Counted from the first letter of the stretch, positions 9,663 through 19,420 are shown. The stretch is DNA of 64,000 nucleotides from Pseudoalteromonas luteoviolacea NCIMB 1944 (GCF_001625565.1 NZ_AUXS01000097.1:248001-312000); one strand, 5' to 3'. Notes: generated by a model not told the origin, from the letters alone. Made by a program: numbers and translations.

Positions 9663-12600
9663 ATGGAGCAAGAAAATAACGCTAGCGGGCACATAGCAGA
9701 AGTGCTTGATAATTATCTTAACGCTTTGAAGGGACTAGGTTTTGAAGGAGAGATAGACAGCAGCTATTCAACCAAGTTAGTACACTCAACGGATAACAGT
9801 ATCTATCAGCAGTACCCTCAGGCAGTGATCTTTGCCAAATCAAATGATGATATTCAAAAGGCGCTGGCTCTGTCTGAGCGGGCAGAATTTAGCGTACTTT
9901 CTTTTGGACCACGAGGTGGCGGAACCGGAACGAATGGACAATCTCTAACTGGCGGTATTGTACTTGACTTGTCCCGCCATATGCGGGAAATCCTTGAAGT
10001 AAACACCCAAGAAAAGTGGGTAAGAGTTCAAGGCGGTGTGGTCAAGGACCAATTAAACGATTATTTAAGGCCGCTAGGTTTCTTTTTTGCGCCAGATCTA
10101 TCTACCAGCAACCGAGCTACGATAGGCGGTATGATAAATACCGACGCTTCAGGGCAGGGCTCTTTGGTTTACGGTAAGACCAGTGATCACTTGATATCTC
10201 TAAAATGCTTTTTGCCCGATGGGTATGAATTAGATACGAGTAAAATGAGTACCTTGGCAGCAAAAGAAATTGCTGCAAAACAAAGCCGATTAGGACAGGT
10301 TTTTCGTGATGTTATCGATAGTTGTGAGCGAAACAGAGCAAAAATTCTTGAGGTATTTCCTAAACTGAATCGTTTTCTCACTGGGTATGATCTTAAAAAC
10401 GTATTTAGCGATGATATGGAGACGTTTGACCTAACGCGTATTATCGCTGGTAGTGAAGGCACATTGGGTGTTGTTGCAGAGGCCAAGCTTAATATCTTAC
10501 CTATCGAGCCATACAAAACACTGGTGAATATCAATTATGATAACTTTGACTCTGCACTTAGACACTCTCCTTTTTTAGTGAGTGCGCGCTCGACATCGGT
10601 GGAGACTGTTGATAGCAAGGTACTTAACCTTGCACGTGAAGATATGATTTGGCGAAGTGTTGCCAAGTTTTTAGACACGCCAGCAGATGTTACATCTGAC
10701 GGCTTGAATATGGTTGAATTTAATGGTCAAAATGAGCAAGACATCAATACTAAGGTTGACGCGCTCGCAGTTCAATTAGAAGAGCTTATCGCTAGTAACA
10801 AGTCGGGCGTAGTGTCCTATTCAATCACAACGGATAAAGCGGACATCATTAAAATTTACGCCATGCGTAAAAAAGCGGTGGGCCTTTTAGGCAATACCAA
10901 AGGCGCACAAAAACCCGTTGCATTTGTCGAAGATACAGCAGTGCCTCCTGAACATTTGGCTGATTTTATCGTTGAGTTTAGAGCACTACTTGACTCGTAC
11001 AATCTGGCCTATGGCATGTTTGGTCATGTGGACGCAGGGGTGTTGCATGTGCGTCCTGCTTTAGATCTATGTGACACAAATCAGCAAGCTATGCTCAAAC
11101 CTATTTCTGACAAAGTGGCGCAGTTAACTAAAAAATATGGTGGACTATTTTGGGGAGAACATGGAAAAGGGTTTCGCAGTGAATACGGTCCTGAATTCTT
11201 TGGCTCTGATTTATTTTTAGAGCTGAGAAAGATAAAAACGGCGTTTGATGCGAACAATAAGCTCAATCCAGGTAAAATTTGTATGCCACTAGATAGTAAC
11301 ACTGTGCTTGCAAGTGTCGATGGCCCTTTAAGAGCGCGCTTCGATAAACTTGTGCCTATCAATATCAAAACTTCATTTCAAGATACTCTGAACTGCAACG
11401 GCAATGGGCTGTGCTTCAACTACAGTGAGCATACTCAAATGTGTCCGTCCTACAAAGTGACTAAAGACCGGCGAGACTCGCCCAAGGGGCGCGCTATGCT
11501 ATTTAAAGAGTGGACTCGATTGCAAGCAGAGCAGGGTGTCAACTTACCATTGCAGCAATCGACGTATTTCAGTGATGCTAAGCCCAAGGTGGAAATATCG
11601 GAAGCTGGAGAGTTGGCGCAATTGAATCATGAAGTAAAGCGGGCAATGGATGCTTGTTTAGCGTGTAAGGCTTGTTCAACTGCTTGTCCAGTTAAGGTGG
11701 ATATCCCTAATTCCCGGGCTTATTTTTTGCATTTTTATCATCAAAAATATGGCCGGGGGCTTAAAGATCATATGGTCGCTAACATAGAAAGGCTATTGCC
11801 TGTTATGTCCCGTGGTGCGGCAGTGTTAAATACACTGATAGGTTCAAAGTTGGCGAATAATTTAAGTAAGTGGGTTTTGGGTTATCAAGACTTACCTTTG
11901 TTGAGTAAGCGTCAGCCCAAAGGCATGGAGTACGATTATGAAGTATTGAGCAAGTTTAGCCAGTCGCAAAGGGATAACTTGGTGCTGGTGGTACTCGATC
12001 CGTTTACTTGGTTCTATGAAGCTGAACTCATTGCAGCAGTCATCAAGTTGGCGAATAAATTGGGGAAACAAGCTGTGCTGTTGCCCTATCATGAAAATGG
12101 CAAAACCAAGCATATAAAAGGGTTTTTACCTGAATTTAAGTCAACAGCGATAGCTACCAGCGCTTTTTTGCAAAAAGCCGCCAGTCTAAACATCCCCATG
12201 ATTGGTTTGGATTCAGCTATGGTATTTGTCTATGACGATGAATATCGAAAAGTACTTACGTCACAGCAGCGCGGCGACTTTCATGTTTTAACCGTACATG
12301 AATGGCTTAAACAACAAAACCTTTCAAAATTAAAGTTTACCGGATCTACAGTGTCATTGACGCTCTTACCTCATTGCAGCGAAGAGACGAATACTCGTGC
12401 AAGTTCGTCGACTTGGCAGGAAATATTCAAAAAACTTGGTGTAGCGGTTAAAAGTCCTAATGTAGGTTGCTGCGGCATGGCTGGAACTTTCGGTCACGAA
12501 AGTAAAAATCAGCTTGCATCAGAAACGCTTTACACCGCGTCTTGGCAGCAATACGTGAAGGCAGAAAAAGTTGTGGCGACAGGCTTTTCATGTCGCAGCC

Positions 12601-12668
12601 AAATCAAGCGCTTTGAAGGGCAAAAGCCTATGCACCCGGTTGAGTTTATCGCAGTGCATTTATCGTAG
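9663..12668 (+). CDS. ydiJ: YdiJ-type FAD/Fe-S 2-hydroxyacid dehydrogenase (D-2-hydroxyglutarate dehydrogenase family)
   Basis: A 1001-residue flavin and iron-sulphur oxidoreductase matching the E. coli YdiJ architecture and length (about 1018 aa). It is predicted to oxidise a D-2-hydroxyacid; E. coli YdiJ is reported as a D-2-hydroxyglutarate dehydrogenase. Domains in order: FAD-binding_4 (PRGGGTGTNGQ and STSNRATIGGMINTDASGQG, roughly residues 40-270); FAD-oxidase C-terminal domain with YGMFGHVDAGVLHVRPALD and WGEHGKGFR; a first Cys group (CNGNGLCFN...CPS); the cluster CLACKACSTACP starting at Cys665; and a C-terminal cysteine-rich Fe-S domain ending in VGCCGMAGTFGHE. The alternative TTG start at 9621 would add 14 residues with no homology. 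It stands alone, flanked by a terminator before it and a converging lipoprotein gene after it. Confidence 0.93.
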   Translation: MEQENNASGHIAEVLDNYLNALKGLGFEGEIDSSYSTKLVHSTDNSIYQQYPQAVIFAKSNDDIQKALALSERAEFSVLSFGPRGGGTGTNGQSLTGGIVLDLSRHMREILEVNTQEKWVRVQGGVVKDQLNDYLRPLGFFFAPDLSTSNRATIGGMINTDASGQGSLVYGKTSDHLISLKCFLPDGYELDTSKMSTLAAKEIAAKQSRLGQVFRDVIDSCERNRAKILEVFPKLNRFLTGYDLKNVFSDDMETFDLTRIIAGSEGTLGVVAEAKLNILPIEPYKTLVNINYDNFDSALRHSPFLVSARSTSVETVDSKVLNLAREDMIWRSVAKFLDTPADVTSDGLNMVEFNGQNEQDINTKVDALAVQLEELIASNKSGVVSYSITTDKADIIKIYAMRKKAVGLLGNTKGAQKPVAFVEDTAVPPEHLADFIVEFRALLDSYNLAYGMFGHVDAGVLHVRPALDLCDTNQQAMLKPISDKVAQLTKKYGGLFWGEHGKGFRSEYGPEFFGSDLFLELRKIKTAFDANNKLNPGKICMPLDSNTVLASVDGPLRARFDKLVPINIKTSFQDTLNCNGNGLCFNYSEHTQMCPSYKVTKDRRDSPKGRAMLFKEWTRLQAEQGVNLPLQQSTYFSDAKPKVEISEAGELAQLNHEVKRAMDACLACKACSTACPVKVDIPNSRAYFLHFYHQKYGRGLKDHMVANIERLLPVMSRGAAVLNTLIGSKLANNLSKWVLGYQDLPLLSKRQPKGMEYDYEVLSKFSQSQRDNLVLVVLDPFTWFYEAELIAAVIKLANKLGKQAVLLPYHENGKTKHIKGFLPEFKSTAIATSAFLQKAASLNIPMIGLDSAMVFVYDDEYRKVLTSQQRGDFHVLTVHEWLKQQNLSKLKFTGSTVSLTLLPHCSEETNTRASSSTWQEIFKKLGVAVKSPNVGCCGMAGTFGHESKNQLASETLYTASWQQYVKAEKVVATGFSCRSQIKRFEGQKPMHPVEFIAVHLS

Positions 12669-12753
12669 TTGGTTTGTCGCTATGCGCAGAAAGTATCAAG
12701 TCCACTCTGCTAAAAGCGGGCTTGATACATACTTTGGATTTTTCAATAGACGT

Positions 12754-14538
12754 TTAGAGCTTTTCGTCCGAGTTCGCCTTTGCTTCTTTTTTCTGTGAAG
12801 CTAAAAAAGCCTCATACTGGGCTTGCATGCGCGCAATATCAATATCTATTCGCACGTCCCAGCTTTGTCCAAGGTCTGACGTACTGACAACTTGCCCTTG
12901 ATCGCACAAGAAGAAGAGAGTTGAGCCTTGTGTTAGCTCCGCGAGCTGAGTGGAACAGTTTGCTTTGAGTTCGCCATGTGGTGTCCACTTGGTTTTATCA
13001 CTCGCGTTTTGAATATCAGCAGTAATAATACGCAGTTTGTTTTTTTTACTTCCTTTAACCGTTTTTACTCTGCCCACCGAGGCGATTTGATTATTGGGAA
13101 GCAGCGCAGGGAGGGTTGCGTCCGCTTTGGCATCCCCAAATAACCTTGTTGAGCGTTCTATTGTTTGCCAGCTTTGTCCATAATCAAGGGAAATGACCTG
13201 ATCTCCAAATCCATCCCACTGGCTTACTTCAACAGCGATAAGCTCACCGGTTTTCAATTGTGAGAATTTTTTGAAGCTTTTATATTTAGTTGCTTGCCAA
13301 GAGTTTGTGGCTTCATTAAAAGATAAAAGCTTGTTGTCGTTGATTATCTTTGGTTCACCTTGCGCGTCGAAGAACACAAAAAGTCCGCCATTTTGTACTA
13401 GCCAGTTATTGTTCGCCTTCTTTTTAAACTCGCCGATTTTTTGCCAACGGGTATCTGCACCTGCAAAACGATATAGCACATGCTGTTTTTGAGAGCTGGC
13501 CAGTGCATAGCCAAATCCGTTGGCTGAACCTAACCATACAAAGGCTTCTTTTGCTGAGATTGGCTGACTAGATTGCCATTGACCGTTTTGAGCTTTACTA
13601 AATAGTAAACCTCGCTCACTTCCAACCAGCAGATTACCTTGGAAATGTAGGCTTGACGTGAGTTGAGAAGATGTAGGAAGCGACTCTGTGGTCAAGTCTC
13701 CTTGTCCATTGATTAAATGTAACAAACCAAATCGTGCTGCCAGAGCGTTTAACTCACTGCCTTGCAGAGCAATTGCCCGTTCACCGTACGCATTTGATTT
13801 GGAGAGTGAACCAAGTTTCGCTCTGAGCTCGGTAAATGGATCTTCTTTCCAGGAGTTAATCGAAGAAAAGTCCATTGAACTGGCCAAATTTTGATAGTGA
13901 TGTTTTACAAATGGCGCTAAGTCTGTATCGCCACTGAGGCGAGTGACGTAAGCTCGTTGTTCTGTACGATTGCTCCAAAACGAAGGTTCTTTGGTATTTA
14001 ACAAAGGCTGAAAGACGATTGTGCCCAAGTTAGTCAGCTGTGTTGCCTTCACTTCAAATACGCCAGCGGATTGAAACACAGGCATGGTGATCCAAGAAGA
14101 CATATTTCCGTCATTATAGTAACTATACAGTGACCCAATGAGATACTCACCTTCGGGCATTGCACCGACAAATAATTGGCTTGATACTGTGCCTTTTGAA
14201 TTTGGTCTTAAACTGAAGTACTCATGCTCCCAATCAACGGCTTCAGGATCAAATGTTTTGCCCTTTTTAAGTGCTTTCTCTTTGGCTTTAGCGATGGCTG
14301 CTTGTTTTCTTTGTTCTTCGTTATCGATTCGGATAATAATGACTTCGCCCCAATTGGGGTGCAAATTTCCGAGTCTGTCGGTGTTATTGATTAGCTCAAG
14401 CGCTACAACGCCCTGGCCTAATTTCAAGGGGTGTTGATCGTTTAGTTGGGTATTCTGTATAGGGTTGCTTGATTGGCAGGCGGCTACTAATACGGTCATT
14501 GCCAAGACCAAGCAAATTCGAATTATGTTTCCATGCAT
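12754..14538 (-). CDS. Large lipoprotein, sialidase/BNR-like beta-propeller candidate
   Basis: A 594-residue lipoprotein. The lipobox VAAC closes a 21-residue signal peptide, and GGAG lies 8 bases before the ATG. The N-terminal third is unrecognised and has a Lys/Ala-rich stretch (KAKEKALKKGK) followed by a possible beta-sandwich. The C-terminal two thirds contain repeated short beta units, with ISLDYGQSWQTIE and STSDLGQSWDVRI matching the BNR/Asp-box form SxDxGxxW. That predicts a propeller fold, as in sialidase-like or photosystem-stability-like proteins. No catalytic residues are identifiable, and enzymatic activity is not claimed. It converges on ydiJ, with 85 bases between the two stops. 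Confidence 0.75.
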   Translation of the reverse strand: MHGNIIRICLVLAMTVLVAACQSSNPIQNTQLNDQHPLKLGQGVVALELINNTDRLGNLHPNWGEVIIIRIDNEEQRKQAAIAKAKEKALKKGKTFDPEAVDWEHEYFSLRPNSKGTVSSQLFVGAMPEGEYLIGSLYSYYNDGNMSSWITMPVFQSAGVFEVKATQLTNLGTIVFQPLLNTKEPSFWSNRTEQRAYVTRLSGDTDLAPFVKHHYQNLASSMDFSSINSWKEDPFTELRAKLGSLSKSNAYGERAIALQGSELNALAARFGLLHLINGQGDLTTESLPTSSQLTSSLHFQGNLLVGSERGLLFSKAQNGQWQSSQPISAKEAFVWLGSANGFGYALASSQKQHVLYRFAGADTRWQKIGEFKKKANNNWLVQNGGLFVFFDAQGEPKIINDNKLLSFNEATNSWQATKYKSFKKFSQLKTGELIAVEVSQWDGFGDQVISLDYGQSWQTIERSTRLFGDAKADATLPALLPNNQIASVGRVKTVKGSKKNKLRIITADIQNASDKTKWTPHGELKANCSTQLAELTQGSTLFFLCDQGQVVSTSDLGQSWDVRIDIDIARMQAQYEAFLASQKKEAKANSDEKL

Positions 14539-15580
14539 TTAGTTTGCTCCATTAATGTTTTCGCTATTGTAACTAATTAATTACATTTTAAAAGTTCAGC
14601 CTTCGTATTTTTCAATAAAGCTAAAAAGCTGCCAAACAATGGCTATGAAAAACGAAAGGTATTCGACAGCTTCCGATATAATAAAATCCTTACAGTTAGT
14701 GGCAATATTAAACTTTGGTTCAATAGGCGAGAATTCGGTGCACGACCTATTTACACTATGGGGTCATGAATAGGTAATGAGTTTAATTTGTCTGTCGTGG
14801 GAAGCTAACTTGCAAAGGGGGTTGAGTCCTGATGTTGAGAGATAGGCAACCTAATGGAAAAGTTAAAAGCTGTCATAGCTAATCGAATTCAGTCTGCCAA
14901 AGAGTTAACTTTAAAAGCTATTAGTTTTAACGCGCCTACTTAGACTCGCCTAATGTATATGTGGCAAAGCAGAAAGTAAAATAAATATATAAGGCTAATG
15001 TGTTTATGTATTAGTTGGTACAATTTAAATGTATTTGAAAGCTATGTTTTACACTGATGATTTTACATTCGAGAGTAAATGAAAATACGTTATTGGTAGC
15101 GTAATTTATTATCGGTATAGTATAAAGGTATGAATGTTGTATTCTGTGAAGCTTCAATGTCCACTTCCGAGACTCATGCCAAAATGGGATAGCAAAAAAC
15201 GGTTATTCCGATATAGAGTGACTTTTACTCTTTACAAATTGAGTTGGGGGGTCGAGTTGAACAAGCGTCTTTTTCGTCATAGTTACTAAGCTTCTGTCTC
15301 GTAAAGTACGTATAGAATGCGCTTTTAAATCGAATCAGTTAAATATATAATAATTGCAAATAACTTTATAAAACAGCGAAAACCTAAAGGCATTGCCTTT
15401 GTGAGTTAATTATTTACCAGTTTTTTATATTTAGGAATAACTATACCTTTCTCTTAACTGACAAGCTTCCTCACATACATAATGCTCTCTAAAATAGTTT
15501 TTCGACTGTAACTTAACAATCAGGAGTAGAACAGTAAACTTGGCTCTGTACTACTGTTAAAAAAATAGCCAAGTAATAAA
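14539..15580. other. Gene-poor AT-rich intergenic region
   Basis: About 1.04 kb separates the divergently transcribed lipoprotein and a small secreted protein. No convincing gene is seen. A 29-codon reading frame from the ATG at 14854 lacks a clear ribosome site and is not called. Both flanking genes must have promoters here. Confidence 0.6.
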
Positions 15581-15581
15581 A

Positions 15582-15598
15582 CCTCCTTTTCGAGGAGG
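15582..15598 (+). promoter_or_regulatory. Hairpin that sequesters a GGAGG ribosome site
   Basis: CCTCC (15582-15586) can pair with GGAGG (15594-15598) across a 7-base loop. The GGAGG is best spaced for an ATG at 15604, which opens an 18-codon frame overlapping the start of the secreted protein at 15617 in another register. This could be translational control; the role is inferred. Confidence 0.4.
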
Positions 15599-15616
15599 AG
15601 TTAATGAGAAGTAATC

Positions 15617-15955
15617 ATGTTCAAAAGAAGTATGACGGCCGCCGCTATCTTAGGTTTTAGTTTATTTTCAAGCAATGCTTTAGCAGGGTATAAGTTTGAG
15701 AGAAATATTAAGGAAATTCAGATCTACTCGGATAGAATACGAATTAATATTGATAGACCTACATATGGTTCGTGTAAAGAGAATGATACATGGTGGGGTT
15801 GGAGCACGTCAGATCCTGCCTCTGATAAATGGTTATCTCTGGTGCTTTCTGCGGAAGCTCAAAAAAAGCCTATAATTGTTTATGATGTTCAGGGGTCATG
15901 CGCTGGATTTTCAGATGCGATTGGCTTAGAAGCCATTTTTATGAAATCGGTGTAA
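15617..15955 (+). CDS. Small secreted protein of unknown function
   Basis: A 112-residue protein with a clear Sec signal peptide (MFKRSMTAAAILGFSLFSSNALA, cleavage after ALA at about 23). The mature domain is about 89 residues and probably beta-rich, with two cysteines (in YGSCKEND and QGSCAGFSD) that could form a disulphide, plus a Trp-rich patch DTWWGWSTSD. I do not recognise the family. AGAAG at 15607-15611 may serve as its ribosome site; a stronger GGAGG lies further upstream, in the hairpin described separately. It is followed by a terminator hairpin shared with a converging small gene. Confidence 0.7.
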   Translation: MFKRSMTAAAILGFSLFSSNALAGYKFERNIKEIQIYSDRIRINIDRPTYGSCKENDTWWGWSTSDPASDKWLSLVLSAEAQKKPIIVYDVQGSCAGFSDAIGLEAIFMKSV

Positions 15956-16007
15956 GTTGCCTGTATTGGCACAGCACAATATTAAACGTTTGCAACGTTG
16001 TTCATTA

Positions 16008-16030
16008 AAAGCCATGTCTGACATGGCTTT
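16008..16030. terminator. Terminator between convergent small genes
   Basis: AAAGCCATGTC and GACATGGCTTT form an 11-base inverted repeat around one central base, with a T-rich tail on the + side (TTTGTTTGTTT). It lies between the secreted protein (+) and the precursor peptide (-). Confidence 0.75.
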
Positions 16031-16086
16031 GTTTGTTTAAGTGCTTATTTTTTTATTAAAACAATTTAACTTTAAAGTGTTAATTA

Positions 16087-16218
16087 TCAATCGAGAGCGT
16101 GGCAAGAATATTCGCCCGAGTGTTGACCTGCGCCACCAGCGACTTTGTCGGTTTTTGATTTTTGAATCTCTTTATTATTTAGAGATAGTTTTTTTATAAT
16201 TGTTTTATTTAATTTCAT
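16087..16218 (-). CDS. RiPP-like precursor peptide with VAGG leader, 43 aa
   Basis: A 43-residue peptide. It begins MKLNKTIIKKLSLNNKEI, has the double-glycine motif VAGG at residues 26-29, and ends in a 14-residue tail AGQHSGEYSCHALD. A lysine-rich amphipathic leader closed by GG followed by a short Cys/Ser-containing core is the usual plan of ribosomal natural-product precursors that are cut and exported by a C39-peptidase ABC transporter. An AAGGAAT ribosome site lies 6-8 bases before the ATG. The leader resembles that of the second peptide at 26800-26967 (shared MKL, K-L-S-NN and VAGG). No modifying enzyme or transporter is adjacent; the nearest gene on one side encodes a DsbA/FrnE-like thiol protein. 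The core has one Cys, so simple disulphide or lanthionine rings look limited. Function is inferred. Confidence 0.6.
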   Translation of the reverse strand: MKLNKTIIKKLSLNNKEIQKSKTDKVAGGAGQHSGEYSCHALD

Positions 16219-17078
16219 TTCAATATTCCTTATTTTAACCCAATTTGCTTGGGTGGTTAAAACGTATCAGAGCTAATTTTTAAAATCAAGTGTGGTTTTG
16301 TTTTTATATTTTCTTTCTCAGTTTTTGTAAGTGGAATTCAATTGTTGGAAATGGAGCTTTATATTTGAGATGCTGTGGCATTTTAGTGTCTCTATGAGCT
16401 TGTGTGTATTAGTTCATATAAGGGGGAGTATGCTTGGAGCACTATCTACTAAATATAAACGTTCAAACAAATGTTAAAACCCTCATCTTTGTTAAAAATG
16501 CAGTTAAAGCCATTAGGTGGTTGAAATTAAATGAATTTTCTTGCTTTTGAATTGCAGGGTTTGGGTGGTGGTCACAACTTTTTCCTAGTTTTTTATTGAT
16601 AAGTTTCGGCGTGAAATTACTCGTCGGATTAGAATTGAAAAGCGTGTTTTATTTAAATTGTGATTAAATGATAAATATATTTATTTTTTAGCTTTGGTTT
16701 TTGACTTAAAATGGAAGGCTATAAAATTATAAATAATTCGTAAGTGAGCTGGCTTGCATTCTGCTACTAATTAATAGTAAAGAACAGGGTAGATAAATTA
16801 ATTTCTACACTCTTAAATGGTTATCCTTAGTAACATAACTCTGTGTCTGCGGGCGAGGAAGCAAGCAACATGAAAAAATTCGGCGGGCTTTTAAAGGAGA
16901 TATTTTTCATCGACCAGCGGCAAATTAAACCATATTAATATCTTGCCAATTATCAAGCAGGTTACAAGGCTATTCAAGCTTTGAATTTTGTGTATCATTC
17001 AAACAATATCAATCTTTGCATGTGTTGTGTTAGATTGAGTAACTACAACATTTCCAATTAAAAATTGGGTTGAGTTTT
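16219..17078. other. AT-rich intergenic region without a confident gene
   Basis: About 860 bases of low-GC DNA lie between the precursor peptide and the DsbA-like gene. Two tiny frames with purine-rich sites ahead were noted: 15 codons from the ATG at 16430 and 22 codons from the ATG at 16870 (MKKFGGLLKEIFFIDQRQIK). Neither is supported enough to call. Confidence 0.5.
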
Positions 17079-17090
17079 AAGGGGTTAAAA

Positions 17091-17708
17091 ATGCGATTTT
17101 TATATATTCTGGACCCAATGTGCGCTTGGTGTTATGGGTTTCAGCCTGAGCTGGAACGGTTTTTGGCCCAACATCCTTCATTAGATATAGATTGGATTAT
17201 GGGGGGGTTAGCGCCTGATAATAAGCAGCCCATGGAGCCAAGTTTAATGCGTACCATCGCTACATACTGGCATCAAATAGAGCAGCGCACCCAAGTGACA
17301 TTCAATCATGACTATTGGGAACTAAACACGCCTTATCGATCGACTTACCATGCGTGTCGTGCAGTCATCGCAGCACAGAGTTTAAAAGATAAATGTGCCC
17401 AGCCTATGGTTAAGGCGATCCAGTCTGCTTATTACCAGCAAGCGCAGAACCCTTCTCTAGAAGGCACGCTTGTGGCATGTGCAAATTCACTGGGACTTGA
17501 TAAGTCTCAATTTTTAGCAGTATTGAATTCAAATGAAACCGAATCCCAGTTGCAGCAGCACTTAGATATTACGCGTCAATTACAAGTAAGTGGCTTTCCT
17601 GCTTTATTTTTTATCTCTGATGCGAATCAACTATTTCCATTAGCATTGGGCTTTTGCCAAGCTGAAGATTTAGATGAACGTTTCAACAAGGTGATTGCAG
17701 GGATCTAA
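17091..17708 (+). CDS. DsbA family thiol oxidoreductase-like protein (FrnE/DsbA-like)
   Basis: A 205-residue thioredoxin-fold protein of the DsbA superfamily. The start is the ATG at 17091 with AAGGGG just upstream; an in-frame TTG at 17070 would add seven residues and lacks support. The active site is at the very N-terminus, DPMCAWCYGF with CxxC at Cys11 and Cys14, followed by a helical insertion. The cis-Pro loop is SGFPALFF near residue 165. There is no signal peptide, so it should act in the cytoplasm, like FrnE and 2-hydroxychromene isomerase-like members. The substrate is unknown. It is flanked on both sides by small secreted or precursor peptides, but nothing in the sequence links them. 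Confidence 0.85.
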   Translation: MRFLYILDPMCAWCYGFQPELERFLAQHPSLDIDWIMGGLAPDNKQPMEPSLMRTIATYWHQIEQRTQVTFNHDYWELNTPYRSTYHACRAVIAAQSLKDKCAQPMVKAIQSAYYQQAQNPSLEGTLVACANSLGLDKSQFLAVLNSNETESQLQQHLDITRQLQVSGFPALFFISDANQLFPLALGFCQAEDLDERFNKVIAGI

Positions 17709-17977
17709 TCGTAAAAATCGTGCTAAAACGTAAAGGGTTATTTGGCTTATCTAATTTGAAAAATTGCGCCCGTTAAGTGTTAAAACCTAACTTTTTAAAC
17801 TTTTTCATTTAAAGAGTTAATGCATATTTTATTTTAATATCAGATAACTATCTGATAAGAATAATTAAGTTTTATTTTTTCTATTTTTATAAGTGCTGTA
17901 ATAATGCTTTCACTTCAAAAACTTAAATTAGGCTGTCGCTGGAAAGGCGATAAAACTGACAACTTAAGGAAAAAGAA

Positions 17978-18325
17978 ATGAAAAGCTATATTAAAGCTCT
18001 ATCTGTCGCGGCAGTGCTTTTTGCAACTCAATCTCAAGCAGCTGTTGTGTTCAATTGTTCAGGCTATGTAAAAAATGTTTTCTCAAAAGGAAATAATACT
18101 TATGAGGTTCGATATTCTCGCTATTCAGATGGCGGTTTCGAATTAGAGCCGGTTATTATTTATCCAGAGCAAACATATTTACTTGGCCCTGTTTTAGAAG
18201 CTGTACGCCAATCTCAAGAAAACCAAGTTAAGTACACGCTAGTTGTAGAAAATCGCGACAGCGGTAGCCGCAAATGCCATGATGGCGAAAGTGAAAACGC
18301 GCTACTAGCTATCACTAAGTACTAA
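17978..18325 (+). CDS. Small secreted protein of unknown function
   Basis: A 115-residue exported protein. The signal peptide is MKSYIKALSVAAVLFATQSQA with probable cleavage at SQA-A. The mature part is about 94 residues and contains two cysteines (FNCSGYV and SRKCHDGE), which probably form a disulphide. An AAGGAAAAAG ribosome site precedes the ATG. The sequence is not recognised and is not clearly related to the other small secreted proteins in the window. It is monocistronic, with its own terminator 12 bases after the stop. Confidence 0.75.
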   Translation: MKSYIKALSVAAVLFATQSQAAVVFNCSGYVKNVFSKGNNTYEVRYSRYSDGGFELEPVIIYPEQTYLLGPVLEAVRQSQENQVKYTLVVENRDSGSRKCHDGESENALLAITKY

Positions 18326-18337
18326 TATCGAATATTT

Positions 18338-18361
18338 AAAAGGTGCATGACGCACCTTTTT
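18338..18361 (+). terminator. Rho-independent terminator
   Basis: AAAAGGTGC and GCACCTTTT pair across a five-base loop and run into T residues, 12 bases after the secreted protein's stop. Confidence 0.88.
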
Positions 18362-18420
18362 GTTTTTTAGCGCATTAAACCTATTGCTGTGGCCCCGCAA
18401 TCACTAATTCTAGCGTGCTT

Positions 18421-19224
18421 TTATCTTGATAAAGGCCTAGGCATTTTTACGGCTTTAACATATAGCCATTGCATAGTGTGCAGGTAATCATCGGGCAGGG
18501 CTTTCATCGCGAGATTAAGAGTCTTTAGTGCATCGGTGAGAGCTAGGTGAGGAAGGCTTTTGTTCGCAATTGCTGGGATTTTATAAAACTCTATCCAGTC
18601 AGTTTTAGTGACGAGAACCTGCTTGGTAAGTACTTCTGGGACGCTAAAACCATGACTTTTGATAATATCAATAAGCTTGTTTTGGCAGTACTTTTTTGCA
18701 GTACCTCGGTGGACTTTATTTGAAAAGCTGTTAAGTGCCAGTTGTTGATCTATCAACTGATACCTTAATTTATCTTGCGTGCCATCTTGCAAATCCCATT
18801 CTGAAAAGTTCACAAGCAACCCGCCATTACATTTCAATTGTGCTCGAATGCGTGAAAGCGTGTCTTCAAAATCAAACATCCAAAATGCAGAGTTTGCCAA
18901 AAAGCAGCACTGTGAATTTGACTCGAATTGAATATGTTCAGAGTTAACAGCAAGATACTTTGCATTTGGGTGGATGTTGTCGCGTTTTGCGACCTCTATC
19001 ATACCTGTGGCGGCATCCGTGCAAACTAGTTGTCTATGCGGTTTTCCCCTTAAAAGGGCATCTGCAATTAAATTAGAGGAGCCACAGCCTAAATCTACAA
19101 AGTTTTTATAATTATACTTGTCCAATATTTCAGCGCTGAATTTGGCCGTATCTCGATAAAAGCTAATTTTAGGGGCCGATTTGGCATATTGCTCTGCGCT
19201 TTTACTCCAAATACACTGACTCAT
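18421..19224 (-). CDS. Class I SAM-dependent methyltransferase
   Basis: A 267-residue Rossmann-fold methyltransferase, probably acting on a small molecule. The SAM-binding motif I is NFVDLGCGSSN near residue 45, followed by an acidic motif II (LVCTDAATGMI) and a motif with FLANSAFWMFDFED. The C-terminal helical part is unassigned. The start is the ATG at 19224 because AAGGAG lies eight bases upstream; the longer frame from 19245 would place this ribosome site inside the gene. It is on the same strand as the MerR-methyltransferase fusion but 196 bases away. The BioC-like arrangement is only generic and no substrate can be named. Confidence 0.85.
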   Translation of the reverse strand: MSQCIWSKSAEQYAKSAPKISFYRDTAKFSAEILDKYNYKNFVDLGCGSSNLIADALLRGKPHRQLVCTDAATGMIEVAKRDNIHPNAKYLAVNSEHIQFESNSQCCFLANSAFWMFDFEDTLSRIRAQLKCNGGLLVNFSEWDLQDGTQDKLRYQLIDQQLALNSFSNKVHRGTAKKYCQNKLIDIIKSHGFSVPEVLTKQVLVTKTDWIEFYKIPAIANKSLPHLALTDALKTLNLAMKALPDDYLHTMQWLYVKAVKMPRPLSR

Positions 19225-19420
19225 TAAATTCTCCTTTTCTAACATGGTATTAGTTTAATTAAGTGATAAAAGTTGAGTTAATTTGGGATGTTAATTCGGA
19301 CATAGGAGGTGCTAATTGATTCTAATCACTTAGGGTGATGTAATTTGTATTTTTCTATTTTATAGGCTGGTTTTATTAAGGCGTTCCCCAATGCCATGTC
19401 ACTTATCAAAGCGACTGCAA

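Noticed and set aside
14854..14943. 29-codon frame MEKLKAVIANRIQSAKELTL...
   Set aside because: No ribosome site, no promoter and no family; a frame of this length is expected by chance in AT-rich DNA.
16870..16938. 22-codon frame MKKFGGLLKEIFFIDQRQIK..
   Set aside because: A GAGGAA lies nine bases upstream, but nothing else supports it. Left as a possibility only.
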